From the NCBI GenBank assembly GCA_030748415.1, contig JASMMA010000002.1, positions 1 to 64,000 of the forward strand: 64,000 bases of DNA. Reading direction: 5' to 3'. The stretch comes from Planctomycetota bacterium (GTDB lineage: Bacteria; Planctomycetota; UBA1135). Positions within the stretch are counted from its first letter, which is position 1; every line of letters begins with the position of its first letter. The position numbers and the translations under genes were made by a program. Shown here one piece after another: positions 49,448 through 58,258 of this stretch. The notes under the pieces are model-generated. The model saw nothing but the letters and a program-made list of their open reading frames with translations, was not told the origin of the DNA and ran no database searches.

Positions 49448-50334
49448 CAACTCTGCAAAATCTTGTCCATGTTTCCTGCGATATTTTGCAAGCGTTCCCG
49501 GCCACCACCACCAATTTCAGCAGTAAACCAGCCGTCGTAATCTAAAGTTCGAAGCTCTTTCATGACAAGGGGCCAGTCGCAGTCGCCTTCTAAAAGCTCA
49601 GCGCTAAACCCAGCCCAAATACCTTCTTCATTGGCTTTTGTTCGGCTGTACTCTTTTACATCAATCTTTAAAATTCGATGACCTAACTCACGAATCCAAT
49701 GTTCGGGCCACCCGTATCGGAGGATATTTCCAACATCGAAATAGGCCCCAACTTGTTTGGAATCAAAGGAGTCAATCCAGTGAGACATTTCAACAGGGGA
49801 AATCAAAAAATTATTCCAAACATTTTCAAAAGCAATTTTGACTCCCAACTTTTCAGAAAGTTCAAGCTGAGAGGATATGGCTTCATGGGCGCGCTTCCAT
49901 GCGGTACCGTAATACTCACCCTTATTGACCACTGCCGGGACAACCAGAACCGTGGAAGCACCAAAGTCGTGTGCATCTTGAAGGGCAGTTTTAAGGTCAA
50001 CAATGGCCTCTTTGCGGACATTTTCGTCGGCATGATTAAAGGTTTTCCGCCAATGTGTGGAATCCACGACCCCGTGAATTGGGAGACCAGATTTGTCCCT
50101 CGCCTCGAGGACTTCCTTTGTGGTGTATCCATTAGGGCTATCCATTTCTACTCCATCAAATCCAAGCTCCTTGAGTAAATTGAACTTGGCAAGAAGGGAA
50201 TCCCCTTCTTGAACCATGCCAATCTTCACCGCTTTTTTGAAGGGTTGAGGGGTGTAATGGGTACTCAGGAGGGGCTTAGATGCGCTTGCAACTGCAACCG
50301 TAGCGAGGAAACTTCTTCGTGAAAGAGGGGTCAT
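49447..50334 (-). CDS. Tat-exported sugar isomerase/epimerase-like TIM-barrel protein
   Basis: A 295-residue TIM-barrel protein, third of its kind in the window. SRRSFLATVAVASASKPLLS is a twin-arginine signal. Barrel elements: LGFDGVEMDSPNG, ASTVLVVPAVVNKGE, VKIAFENVWNNF (metal Glu), VGAYFDVGNILRYG, HRILKIDVKEY and YDGWFTAEIGGGG. It resembles L-xylulose-5-phosphate 3-epimerase or 3-keto-sugar enzymes. The ATG at 50334 is embedded in the stop of the HEAT-cytochrome gene (ATGA), and its own stop shares one base with the ATG of the phosphodiesterase, so all three are one operon. Confidence 0.85.
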   Translation of the reverse strand: MTPLSRRSFLATVAVASASKPLLSTHYTPQPFKKAVKIGMVQEGDSLLAKFNLLKELGFDGVEMDSPNGYTTKEVLEARDKSGLPIHGVVDSTHWRKTFNHADENVRKEAIVDLKTALQDAHDFGASTVLVVPAVVNKGEYYGTAWKRAHEAISSQLELSEKLGVKIAFENVWNNFLISPVEMSHWIDSFDSKQVGAYFDVGNILRYGWPEHWIRELGHRILKIDVKEYSRTKANEEGIWAGFSAELLEGDCDWPLVMKELRTLDYDGWFTAEIGGGGRERLQNIAGNMDKILQS

Positions 50335-53300
50335 TTTCTTGTGGCCCAAAGAGTGCCACCGAGGAGATGCTTTTGGAAAAGGTCCGATTTCCAGACTTCG
50401 GGGCGATGGCCAAGAGCAGTGTAAAAGATTCGCCCATTTCCATGTCGCCTAGTCCAGGTTATTCCAAAATCTTTGTCCTTTCTTCGAATCGTGGGAAGGG
50501 TGGTGTCCACAGAATTTGTATCTAAGGAGAGAAGGACTCTTTTCTCCTCGCGTGACCAATCTTTGAATTGGTAGATTTCGTCTAGAATCTGGAATTCTGA
50601 TTGAAGATGCTGAGTTGCGAGGTGGTTTTGGTCTTCAACAGCAATGGTCACCTCTTCATGCCAGGGATGTCCATCGAAGTAACCCCCAAGGAGCTCACCG
50701 AATTCGGGCCATTCATAAAAAGTATCACTTGCGCAATGCGCCCCTATAAGAGCGCCTCCCTTTTCTACAAAGTCGAGCAAAGCAGATTTTCCACTTTCCG
50801 GCCAAGGAAGCTCACCGGTGGTGTAAAGAAAAACTGCGTCAAACTCAGAGAGGCCTTCGTGAGAAAATCTGTCTGCCGAACGGTCAATAACAACATCTAG
50901 CCAAATATTATCTTCTGCCCAGGTGTTCCAACTTCTCTCAACAAGGGAATCCTGATTCGATTCTGATTTTGCTACTGCGTGTTCGTAACCCGCTGAAAAA
51001 ACATGAACCAATACCTTCTTCTTTCGGCGAAGTGAAGATAGGTAATCAACCAATGTCTGAACCTCGCTTTCTTCAAGTAGTGCACCCAAATTAGGTGTCA
51101 TGGCTGAGATTCCCAGGTCAGTCCCATTAGGGCCCCTGATTTCAAACCCTGGGGCAATTTTTGCTGCGGGAGTCAGGATGGAATCCCGAAGCTCCTGCTT
51201 GTTCAGAAAAAGCCCAATAGATGAAAGCTCAGGGCCTACTTCGCTCGGAGATTCTCCTGATGATTCTCCCTGAATCCAATGACATCTTTGGCAGGAAGCG
51301 GCGGTATTCTCGAAAAAGACCTTCTTTCCTTTTTCGACAGAAGCAAGCCTTTCTTCTTTGAGTGGCGGAAGGTTTCGGTCCATAGCCCATCCTCGGTGTT
51401 CGCGTGGCAGCTCAGGTCGCCAGGTATTGTGAAGACGATCAAACCCAGTTTGCTTGTGCCAATTCCACAGTATTTCCAAAGCTTCCTCGCGCATTTCGTT
51501 TCCAGCGGAGCGCTTCAGTACAAATCGAAGTAAAGCTTCAGCGTCTCGGTCTCGTCCGCTGAGGTGACAAGCATGGATGGCTCTTCGTAGGTGAAATTCA
51601 CTCAGGTTTTCTCTTTTCAATGAATCCGCAAGATGGGCCATTGCCTCGGAGATTGGCAAATCGTAAATCGCAATGGCCGCCTCGGTTGCAACGAGTGGGT
51701 CTTCGTCATTTAGGAAAAGACTAAGGGAAGGCGATTTTTGATGGCGTAGAGCCAAAACAGACGCCATGCGCACCGAAGAGTTTGGGTGTTTAGAAAGCGA
51801 CTCCAAAAATGATTCAGTAGAGGTTTGCGAAAGAGCGAGGCTTGCTCCATGCTGGATAAAACGGTCTTCCTTCTTGTTGGAAGTAACCAAGTCAAGAAGG
51901 GCGCTACTACTCTGTTTGTCCAGACCGAGTTTCCCAAGGCCCATGCTTGCAAAGTAGCGCACACGCGGAGAGTGGTCTTTCAAAAGGGCGTGCAGCGATG
52001 TCCGGGAACTTTGAACTTGGTGCTCGCCCATGATTTTTGCAAGTTGAGCGCGGAGCTCTGGTTCAGTTTCTGATAGCAGGAGTGGGGTTAATGTAGCAAT
52101 CACTCGATTGGATTGTGTTTTCCTGGCAATTTGAGAAAGTCCCCAGAGTGAGTGGAGCCTTGCGAATAGGGATCTTGATGAAGAAAAAGAATCCAAAAGC
52201 AGTTGGGTTTTTTCTCCTTGCACGAGAGCAAGTTGAGCTTCCATTCGAACTCGCCGATCCGGGTGGCCGAGGAAGGAAGTGAGTTCGGGGTCGGGGATGG
52301 GGGAGTTTTCTTGAATAGAACGCCAAAACTGTTTCAGAATCTTTGCAGTTTCAGCTCCTTCCTCGCGCGCAGTGGAATCTTTTGTGCGAACTTCCCAAAG
52401 CCGCCCCTTGCCGGCACCGACCCAGCCTTCCACCCAATCCGAAACCATCATGGAGCCATTGGGCATGAAGTCCACATCGGTTGCCAGCGTTCCCCAAATA
52501 AACTTTTCATCAAAGTTCATTTCAAAGCCCGCCCCTTTTGGCTCCATTTTGAAGCGCCGAATGCCGCTCCAATCCTTAGCACCAAGAAAATCAGCGATAA
52601 GAAAAGAATTATCAAATGAGTTTGGAAGACCCGTTCCAGGGTAGTGGGCTATTCCGCTAGGGCCACTTGTGAGGTTGGCGATGGGTGCATTTAGGAAGGC
52701 AGGTTGGCCAGGGTGGGAGGGTTTCCACCAAGATTCTGGCATCCAGGGACCGCGGTCGGGAAGGTATTGGTAGTTCATTCGCCAACCGCTATCGCCACCT
52801 TCCATCAAATAGACAATCCTGGCAGAGTCGCCAGCATCGCAATTGTTATCACCAGTCCAGAGGTTGCCATAGTCATCGAAGCAAAGCTCCTGAGGATTTC
52901 GAAGGCCAACACAAAACACCTCAAGGCCGGACCCGTCTAGCTCACAACGGAAAACAGCACCACTTCCTGGATTCGCAAGCAATTCCCCATGGTCATTTTC
53001 AACGGAGTAGCCTCGGTCTCCGATGGAAAAATAAAGTCGGCCATCAGGTCCTATTTGCAATCCATGCATGTCATGTCCACGAAGTGCGACCCGAACCCCA
53101 TAGCCTCGGTGAAGGGATTCTCGCGAATCTGAAACACCGTCCCCATCTTCATCCTGAATCTTCCATAGATGGGGGATACAGGTGTACCAAGATTCGGTTC
53201 CTCCGCCGGGTCGGGGGCGTATGAGAAATCCTGCACCCGTTCCATCTAAGAGCTCCTGAAATCCATCAGCAAAAACTTGGGATGTGTCAGCTAGGCCATC

Positions 53301-53660
53301 TTGGTTCTGATCTTCAACTAAAACAACGCGGTCTTCTTGATCAGTCCACTCGGTTGCGTACTCCGGATGATGTTTGAGATACATCGCGGCGCGGTCATCC
53401 ACCGTCATGCATCGAAGATCATCTTCGGTCCAATATTTGTGCGAACGATTATCTGGAACGCCCTCAGTTTCTTGTCGGTAAGTTTCGCAAACAAAAACGC
53501 GACCGAGTGAATCTGGGTAGAAAACAACAGGGTTAGCAAGCAGGGGGTCGGAAGCCCAAAGCTGAATTTCAAATCCCTCAGGGACCTGGGGGACGGGGTG
53601 GTCTTCGCCCTGGAAGGAAAAGGCGGCAAGGAGGAGGAGTTGCAGGCTCACGGCCCGCAT
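50331..53660 (-). CDS. Secreted propeller-HEAT-cytochrome c-ThuA protein
   Basis: An 1109-residue exported protein of the PVC heme-binding (CxxCH) type. A signal peptide (LQLLLLAAFSFQG) leads to a propeller dehydrogenase-like domain: VPEGFEIQLWASDPLLANPV in outline, DQNQDGLADTSQVFADG, GPDGRLYFSIGDRGYS and LRNPQELCFDDYGNLWTGDNN. HEAT repeats occupy about residues 460-730. A cytochrome c site follows, AASCQRCHWIQGES, with distal Met in ISAMTPNLG. The last 230 residues are a ThuA-like domain (VHVFSAGYEHAVAKS; GGALIGAHCASDTFYEWPEF; YTALGHRPEVWKS). It is likely to oxidise or process a sugar at the cell surface. Three bases separate it from the upstream small gene. Confidence 0.87.
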   Translation of the reverse strand: MRAVSLQLLLLAAFSFQGEDHPVPQVPEGFEIQLWASDPLLANPVVFYPDSLGRVFVCETYRQETEGVPDNRSHKYWTEDDLRCMTVDDRAAMYLKHHPEYATEWTDQEDRVVLVEDQNQDGLADTSQVFADGFQELLDGTGAGFLIRPRPGGGTESWYTCIPHLWKIQDEDGDGVSDSRESLHRGYGVRVALRGHDMHGLQIGPDGRLYFSIGDRGYSVENDHGELLANPGSGAVFRCELDGSGLEVFCVGLRNPQELCFDDYGNLWTGDNNCDAGDSARIVYLMEGGDSGWRMNYQYLPDRGPWMPESWWKPSHPGQPAFLNAPIANLTSGPSGIAHYPGTGLPNSFDNSFLIADFLGAKDWSGIRRFKMEPKGAGFEMNFDEKFIWGTLATDVDFMPNGSMMVSDWVEGWVGAGKGRLWEVRTKDSTAREEGAETAKILKQFWRSIQENSPIPDPELTSFLGHPDRRVRMEAQLALVQGEKTQLLLDSFSSSRSLFARLHSLWGLSQIARKTQSNRVIATLTPLLLSETEPELRAQLAKIMGEHQVQSSRTSLHALLKDHSPRVRYFASMGLGKLGLDKQSSSALLDLVTSNKKEDRFIQHGASLALSQTSTESFLESLSKHPNSSVRMASVLALRHQKSPSLSLFLNDEDPLVATEAAIAIYDLPISEAMAHLADSLKRENLSEFHLRRAIHACHLSGRDRDAEALLRFVLKRSAGNEMREEALEILWNWHKQTGFDRLHNTWRPELPREHRGWAMDRNLPPLKEERLASVEKGKKVFFENTAASCQRCHWIQGESSGESPSEVGPELSSIGLFLNKQELRDSILTPAAKIAPGFEIRGPNGTDLGISAMTPNLGALLEESEVQTLVDYLSSLRRKKKVLVHVFSAGYEHAVAKSESNQDSLVERSWNTWAEDNIWLDVVIDRSADRFSHEGLSEFDAVFLYTTGELPWPESGKSALLDFVEKGGALIGAHCASDTFYEWPEFGELLGGYFDGHPWHEEVTIAVEDQNHLATQHLQSEFQILDEIYQFKDWSREEKRVLLSLDTNSVDTTLPTIRRKDKDFGITWTRRHGNGRIFYTALGHRPEVWKSDLFQKHLLGGTLWATRK

Positions 53661-53663
53661 AGC

Positions 53664-54248
53664 CTACTGTTTGATTACCTGAATACAGGAATTTGTGAGG
53701 TCTGTTTTGGGATAGTTAGCTGGAATCTTTGGCAGCTCTTCCCCCTTTCCTTTCTCAATGACTAAGGCGTAGCCATTTTGTTGGGCAACAGCTAGAACAG
53801 CTTTGGCATGAACTTGGGTGGCTTGCCCCAGCAACTGTGCCCGCCTGGCGCTTCCTTTCTTTAATTTGTCCTTTCGAATGGTTTGATAGGCAGGGATTTC
53901 TAAATAAATCGCGCGACTGTCAACTTCGCCAACTTTGGGGTTTTCTTTTTCATCAAATTCAAAGAGAGAACCAAAGTGAACATGAGTCTCACCTCTCACT
54001 GATGCTTCATCAACTAGGATTTCTTCGAAGGTGATTCCTTCCTGGAGTAATGGTTTTGTTTTTTGAGCACGATCCCTTCCGGAGCGGCCGCCATATTTTC
54101 CACCCCCGCGCGTTGCTTCGCTTTTCACAGACTCTATTGCCGGAGCGTTCTCTTCCAGTTCGGATTCAGGAGCATTGTCAATCAGGGCATTTCCGCCAAT
54201 TACAGCAATGAAAAGGATGCCAAGGAGAGTGATGTCGTTTTTTTCCAT
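53664..54248 (-). CDS. Membrane-anchored Skp/OmpH-like small protein
   Basis: A 194-residue protein with one N-terminal membrane segment (DITLLGILFIAVIGGNALI) that acts as anchor or signal. A Gly/Lys/Arg-rich linker follows (ATRGGGKYGGRSGRDRAQK), then a domain whose final part (VHAKAVLAVAQQNGYALVIEKGKGE ... KTDLTNSCIQVI) resembles the end of OmpH/Skp chaperones (GYDLVI...DITDEVL). The long helical tentacles of Skp are mostly missing. It is first in an operon with the large HEAT-cytochrome protein. TAGTAT six bases before the ATG marks the promoter. The function is uncertain. Confidence 0.55.
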   Translation of the reverse strand: MEKNDITLLGILFIAVIGGNALIDNAPESELEENAPAIESVKSEATRGGGKYGGRSGRDRAQKTKPLLQEGITFEEILVDEASVRGETHVHFGSLFEFDEKENPKVGEVDSRAIYLEIPAYQTIRKDKLKKGSARRAQLLGQATQVHAKAVLAVAQQNGYALVIEKGKGEELPKIPANYPKTDLTNSCIQVIKQ

Positions 54249-54260
54249 GATGAGATACTA
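54249..54260 (-). promoter_or_regulatory. TANNNT-N6 element before the Skp-like gene
   Basis: TAGTAT, six bases, ATG. A second -10-like TATACT lies ten bases further upstream. Confidence 0.5.
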
Positions 54261-54286
54261 AGAGAGTATAGGTCAATTCTATCATG

Positions 54287-56083
54287 CTATTTGGCTAATT
54301 GAGCTTCAATCTCGGATAAACCTGAACCAAGAGCACTAGGTTGATTCCCCTCTAGGCCCACAAGCTCCACGCGCAGTGTTCGGATGAGTTTTTTGGATTT
54401 GAACTCAAGAACTCCCTTCTTCCAACGGTCTTCCGGCATCGAAACTTCGTAACGTTTTCTTCCATTGATAGTGATTTTGAGTAGCTTCAGTTGAGGCGAA
54501 TCAACTCCATATCTTCTTGGGAAGGCATCTAAGAAAAGAAGCTTATTGGCTCGAAACGGTTCGCGAATTTTTACTTCAATCCAAGGGTTGGAGTCGTCAT
54601 GAGCGGCAACCCATGCTCGACCTAGCAAGTTGTCGAAGGCCTTATGAGGCTCATGGCCACTTCTCGAACTACTTGCGGTTATTTCCTTTTTGAATTTTTG
54701 AAATAAGTTCAACTTTGCTTCTCGAGCGACCTTGAGGTCACTGGGGTCTAAAACCAATTGGACTTTGACCTTTAAAATGGAACTTTTCAAGACTCCGCCT
54801 TCTGTTTCGATTTCGCAGCGGATTTCCCATAAGCCTGAATTTTGAAATGAGTGCTGGGTGGAGAATCCACGAAGGGTGTCGGTGTCTTCAGTAATGAGCC
54901 CCCACTCTTTTTCGCCTAGCCGCCGAACGAAAAACTTTGCGGATGTTGGGGGAAGGTCTGACTGTGAAACCCAGATGGTCATAGGGGTGTCACCAGTAGC
55001 CGATAGCACAACCTCTTCGCCTTCTGGGGTCGAAAGTGATTTGGAGGGCAGGGCGCCTCCTGTTACAGCTCGATTTGTTGCTCGATTTAAAAAAAGAAGG
55101 CCAAGGCTGGTTTGTAGTTCCGAGCTCTGTTGCTCAGACACAGTAAATCCGGAAGAGGATCTCCCAGTGAACCAGCCTCCCTGGGATTTTTGATCACCGA
55201 TTAATTTACTTACACCCTCGTTATACCAGCTATGACTTCCTAGTTTTTCGATATTGAGGTAGGCGCCAATGCGCTCATAACCCCAAAGATGAAAGAAGTG
55301 CCAGGAACGATTTGGAGGATTGGTCTTTAGGGACCAATTTGCATTAATCCAAGCTAGGGCAAGTTGCGCTTGCTTTTCCCAAAACTTTCGCTTTCGTTTA
55401 GATAGTGCCTTCCCTAGTTGTTCTTTGCAAATTGAGTGAATGGTAATACCTGCAGAAGCCATGGAACCAGAAGAAGCGCTTCTCGGTGTATAGGAAAACC
55501 CTTGAATAAGGTTTGCAGCCTTTTCTTTTGCATTCAAATATTCCTCTGGACCGATGCAGAGCTCTACACCATCTAATGCCTTGAGCCAAACATCATCCTC
55601 GACTTTGACGCCCATCCTTGATGCGGCATCCAAACCGAGTACAGCAATCATCGTGTTGGATAAATCTTCAGCACCTCCTGGGTATGTCCAAAGACCGCTT
55701 GGGGCTTGCCAATCTAATAGTTGATTCGTTAAAGTTTTCGCCCATTCTTGATGTTGTTCGTCTTCGGTTGAAGCAAGCGCCAGGAGGAGGAACCCCGTGT
55801 TGTAGGTGTGTTGGGGCGAAACTGTACGAAGGTATTCAAGTGCGCGAATAATCGCAGGGTGGTGATTTGGTACGTCGGATTGAAGAAGGGCAAACACGCA
55901 GAGGGAAGAGATTCCTGAAGGATACTTGTCGGCCCAGCCATCCCACGAACCATCAGGAAGTTGTTCGTCTAGTAAAAAGTCAACTCCTCTAGAAACGGAC
56001 TCGCTGATTTGAACTTGAACATCTTCTTCCTGCTCCTGAGGAAAGGAGAGCAGAGGAGCAATGAAAAAGCTACTAAGAATCAC
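54287..56083 (-). CDS. Secreted alpha/alpha-toroid (terpene-cyclase-like fold) protein with discoidin-like domain
   Basis: A 598-residue exported protein (signal ILSSFFIAPLLSFPQEQ). Residues about 25-330 form an alpha/alpha toroid of the prenyltransferase/squalene-oxidase-repeat class: SRGVDFLLDEQLPDGSWDGW, QLLDWQAPSGLWTYPGGAEDLSNT in outline, ending with GDQKSQGGWFTG. No DxDD cyclisation motif is present and the protein is secreted, so it is not a hopene cyclase. The C-terminal 130 residues look like a discoidin/F5-8 domain: ITASSSRSGHEPHKAFDNLL, WIEVKIREPF. It may bind glycans. Its start overlaps the stop of the octaheme gene (ATGA), so both are one unit. Confidence 0.75.
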   Translation of the reverse strand: MILSSFFIAPLLSFPQEQEEDVQVQISESVSRGVDFLLDEQLPDGSWDGWADKYPSGISSLCVFALLQSDVPNHHPAIIRALEYLRTVSPQHTYNTGFLLLALASTEDEQHQEWAKTLTNQLLDWQAPSGLWTYPGGAEDLSNTMIAVLGLDAASRMGVKVEDDVWLKALDGVELCIGPEEYLNAKEKAANLIQGFSYTPRSASSGSMASAGITIHSICKEQLGKALSKRKRKFWEKQAQLALAWINANWSLKTNPPNRSWHFFHLWGYERIGAYLNIEKLGSHSWYNEGVSKLIGDQKSQGGWFTGRSSSGFTVSEQQSSELQTSLGLLFLNRATNRAVTGGALPSKSLSTPEGEEVVLSATGDTPMTIWVSQSDLPPTSAKFFVRRLGEKEWGLITEDTDTLRGFSTQHSFQNSGLWEIRCEIETEGGVLKSSILKVKVQLVLDPSDLKVAREAKLNLFQKFKKEITASSSRSGHEPHKAFDNLLGRAWVAAHDDSNPWIEVKIREPFRANKLLFLDAFPRRYGVDSPQLKLLKITINGRKRYEVSMPEDRWKKGVLEFKSKKLIRTLRVELVGLEGNQPSALGSGLSEIEAQLAK

Positions 56084-58107
56084 TGCTTTGGAATGCCCTG
56101 AAGGGCTCTTTGGGCATTTTGGTTTTCGGGGTTCAGCTCAAGGGCTTTCTCAAGCGCCTGCCTTGCCTGTTGATATTGACTTCTTTGGAGGTAAAGGATG
56201 CCCAAGTTGTACCAAGGTTGGGCTTGTTCTGAGTCAAGAGCCAGAGATTTTTCCATTGCATGAAGGGCGGATTGGGAACCATTTTGGGAACTTTTCGCCG
56301 CCGCTCTTGCCAGGCCGAGGAGAAACCAAAGGCGTGCATGGTCTGGGTTGGCAATGACCGATTTTTCCAAAATCTTTAGTGCCTCTCCGGGTTTATTGGC
56401 AGCATCAAAGGCACTAGCAAGTGCAATATCTAGGGCAGGAGATTGAGTATCCCAAGTTCGAGCCCGTAGGAGTTCCGCTATCGCCTCCTCGGGTTGTTGG
56501 GAATCACGAAGCCAGGTTGACCAAGCGGCTGCACCTGGTGGTTGATCTCGGTTATGGGTCAAGAACTCCAGAAGTTCTTTTGCCGAATCTGAGGATTGGT
56601 CTAAGTATGGCCCAAGGGAACGAGCGGCCTCAACACGGATTCCTTTATAGGAATCAAAATAACGAAGTGGCCTGTTTCGAACTGAATATGTTTCCAGAAG
56701 GGTTGGGCCCAATGCACGAATGGCTTGAAGGCGAACGAGTTCTTCTTCATCACTTAATGCGGCGAAGAGAGCGCCACGAACTTCAGGTATATTTGGCCAC
56801 GCCTCAAGGGCGCCCGTTAAGACCGCTCGCCAAGTTGAATGAGTTTCTTGTTTAAGGTGAGCCAAAATAGGAGACCATCCCCCAGCTTTGCCAACTCTTG
56901 CATCATGAAGAAGAGTGGCTCTCTTCCGTCTCGGGCGATCCATGTTATCTCCATACCACTTCTCGGTGAATGAGTGGGCCCACTCGACACTTTGGTCGCC
57001 ATGGCAGGAATTGCAAGCATTGGGGACACCTAACTTTTTTGTGAGATAGGGGTCTGGAACGCCAAAGCTATGGTCGTGCCGTGGGTCCCGCTGCATGTAA
57101 ATGGTCGTTGGCATATGGCAACTGATGCACCGCGAACCATCGGATTCAGGCAAATGGTGCGTGTGGCCTTCTGGCCGAATCGGGGGAATCTCCCCCTGCG
57201 TTTCTGCGTGACAACTCATGCAAAGGGAATCCCCTTGGAGTTTCGTGCGGCTGGAGTGGGGGTCATGGCAATCAAGACAAGTGACGCCAGCTTCAGCCAT
57301 TCGGCTCAATCGAAAGGAAGCCCACTCGTAGTCTTCGTCTTTGATTTGCCCATCGGCGTGCCAAGTTTCACTTAAGCCAGGAAGTTCTGGAAGGAAAGAA
57401 TCCAGGAACCGATCATGTGGATGGGAAGTTTCGGTAAGCTCGCCTCGCCTGGAGTGGCATGGAGCACAAGCTTCAACAACATCGCTTGCCTTTCCGAGGA
57501 TAGTTTCTCCATTGTCTAATACATGTTGCTTTCCTGGACCGTGGCAAGATTCGCAACCAACACCATGCTCTTGAACTTTGGAAGCGTAAGAGTCTGTTTC
57601 TGCATTCCAATTCTTTTCGAATCCAGTATTGTGGCAACGGGCGCACATGGAATTCCAATTCATACCCCTTCCAGTCCAGTGTCCCCATTCTCCAGGTTGC
57701 CGACCATCGGAAAAAATATCAAACCACTCTCCCTTTTTGGGATCCCAAGCCCGTTGGGCAACTTGACCGCGACCATTCTCTTCAATAACAAATTGGACAA
57801 GAGGCTCTACTCCGATTGAGTGAGTGCTATCAAACTCAACTTGTTGTCCCTTTTTGTTGGTTGCCGTTACGGAGCGAGTTTGTTCGAGAATTTTTTCCGC
57901 TTGAGAATGATTGCTTTGCGACCAGGCGGTCCATTCGCCGGGATGGCATTCGCGGCATGAATCTGAACCGGCCCAAGAAGCGGGATTGTGCAGTAGAGAT
58001 TTGGGTTTATTGCCACCGCTGGTTTCTTTGGGGACGCCGCCGCCACAAGCCAGAAGAGTTGCGAGAATGGCTGAGGAAGCAAAAAAGGCAGAGTCTCGGG
58101 GGGTCAC
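56080..58107 (-). CDS. Octaheme cytochrome c lipoprotein with HEAT-like and TPR repeats
   Basis: A 675-residue lipoprotein (SSAILATLLACGGG). Eight CxxCH sites appear in order: CRECH, CARCH, CESCH, CAPCH, CLDCH, CMSCH, CISCH and CNSCH, all before about residue 375. Then a HEAT-like segment (VRGALFAALSDEEELVRLQAIRALG in outline) and at least three TPRs near the C-terminus (PWYNLGILYLQRSQYQQARQALEKALEL). Such octaheme-TPR proteins belong to the cytochrome c554/NrfB/doxx-rich group and carry electrons outside the cytoplasm; a catalytic role cannot be judged. The GTG at 58107 begins the lipoprotein signal and has TAGGAT seven bases upstream. A frame open to 58380 would overlap the DUF1080 gene. 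Confidence 0.87.
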   Translation of the reverse strand: MTPRDSAFFASSAILATLLACGGGVPKETSGGNKPKSLLHNPASWAGSDSCRECHPGEWTAWSQSNHSQAEKILEQTRSVTATNKKGQQVEFDSTHSIGVEPLVQFVIEENGRGQVAQRAWDPKKGEWFDIFSDGRQPGEWGHWTGRGMNWNSMCARCHNTGFEKNWNAETDSYASKVQEHGVGCESCHGPGKQHVLDNGETILGKASDVVEACAPCHSRRGELTETSHPHDRFLDSFLPELPGLSETWHADGQIKDEDYEWASFRLSRMAEAGVTCLDCHDPHSSRTKLQGDSLCMSCHAETQGEIPPIRPEGHTHHLPESDGSRCISCHMPTTIYMQRDPRHDHSFGVPDPYLTKKLGVPNACNSCHGDQSVEWAHSFTEKWYGDNMDRPRRKRATLLHDARVGKAGGWSPILAHLKQETHSTWRAVLTGALEAWPNIPEVRGALFAALSDEEELVRLQAIRALGPTLLETYSVRNRPLRYFDSYKGIRVEAARSLGPYLDQSSDSAKELLEFLTHNRDQPPGAAAWSTWLRDSQQPEEAIAELLRARTWDTQSPALDIALASAFDAANKPGEALKILEKSVIANPDHARLWFLLGLARAAAKSSQNGSQSALHAMEKSLALDSEQAQPWYNLGILYLQRSQYQQARQALEKALELNPENQNAQRALQGIPKQ

Positions 58108-58120
58108 AAGTTCAATCCTA
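58108..58120 (-). promoter_or_regulatory. TANNNT-N7 element before the octaheme gene
   Basis: TAGGAT, seven bases, GTG. It supports the late start. The rest of the gap up to 58258 shows nothing else clear. Confidence 0.45.
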
Positions 58121-58258
58121 GAGTTACCATAAAGGAATGGCACGCGCGAAGAAGAGTTGGCAGTAAAAATTACAGGACAGCAAGCGGCTTCGTGCAGAAG
58201 GCCACACAATCGTGAAGCGCGGAAAACGCTGGTTTGTGGAAGGGGTTGCTTGATTCCC

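Noticed and set aside
54287-56083. Squalene-hopene cyclase linked to the squalene-synthase-like gene
   Set aside because: The toroid protein has a signal peptide, a discoidin-like tail and no DxDD motif, and lies 28 kb from the synthase gene.
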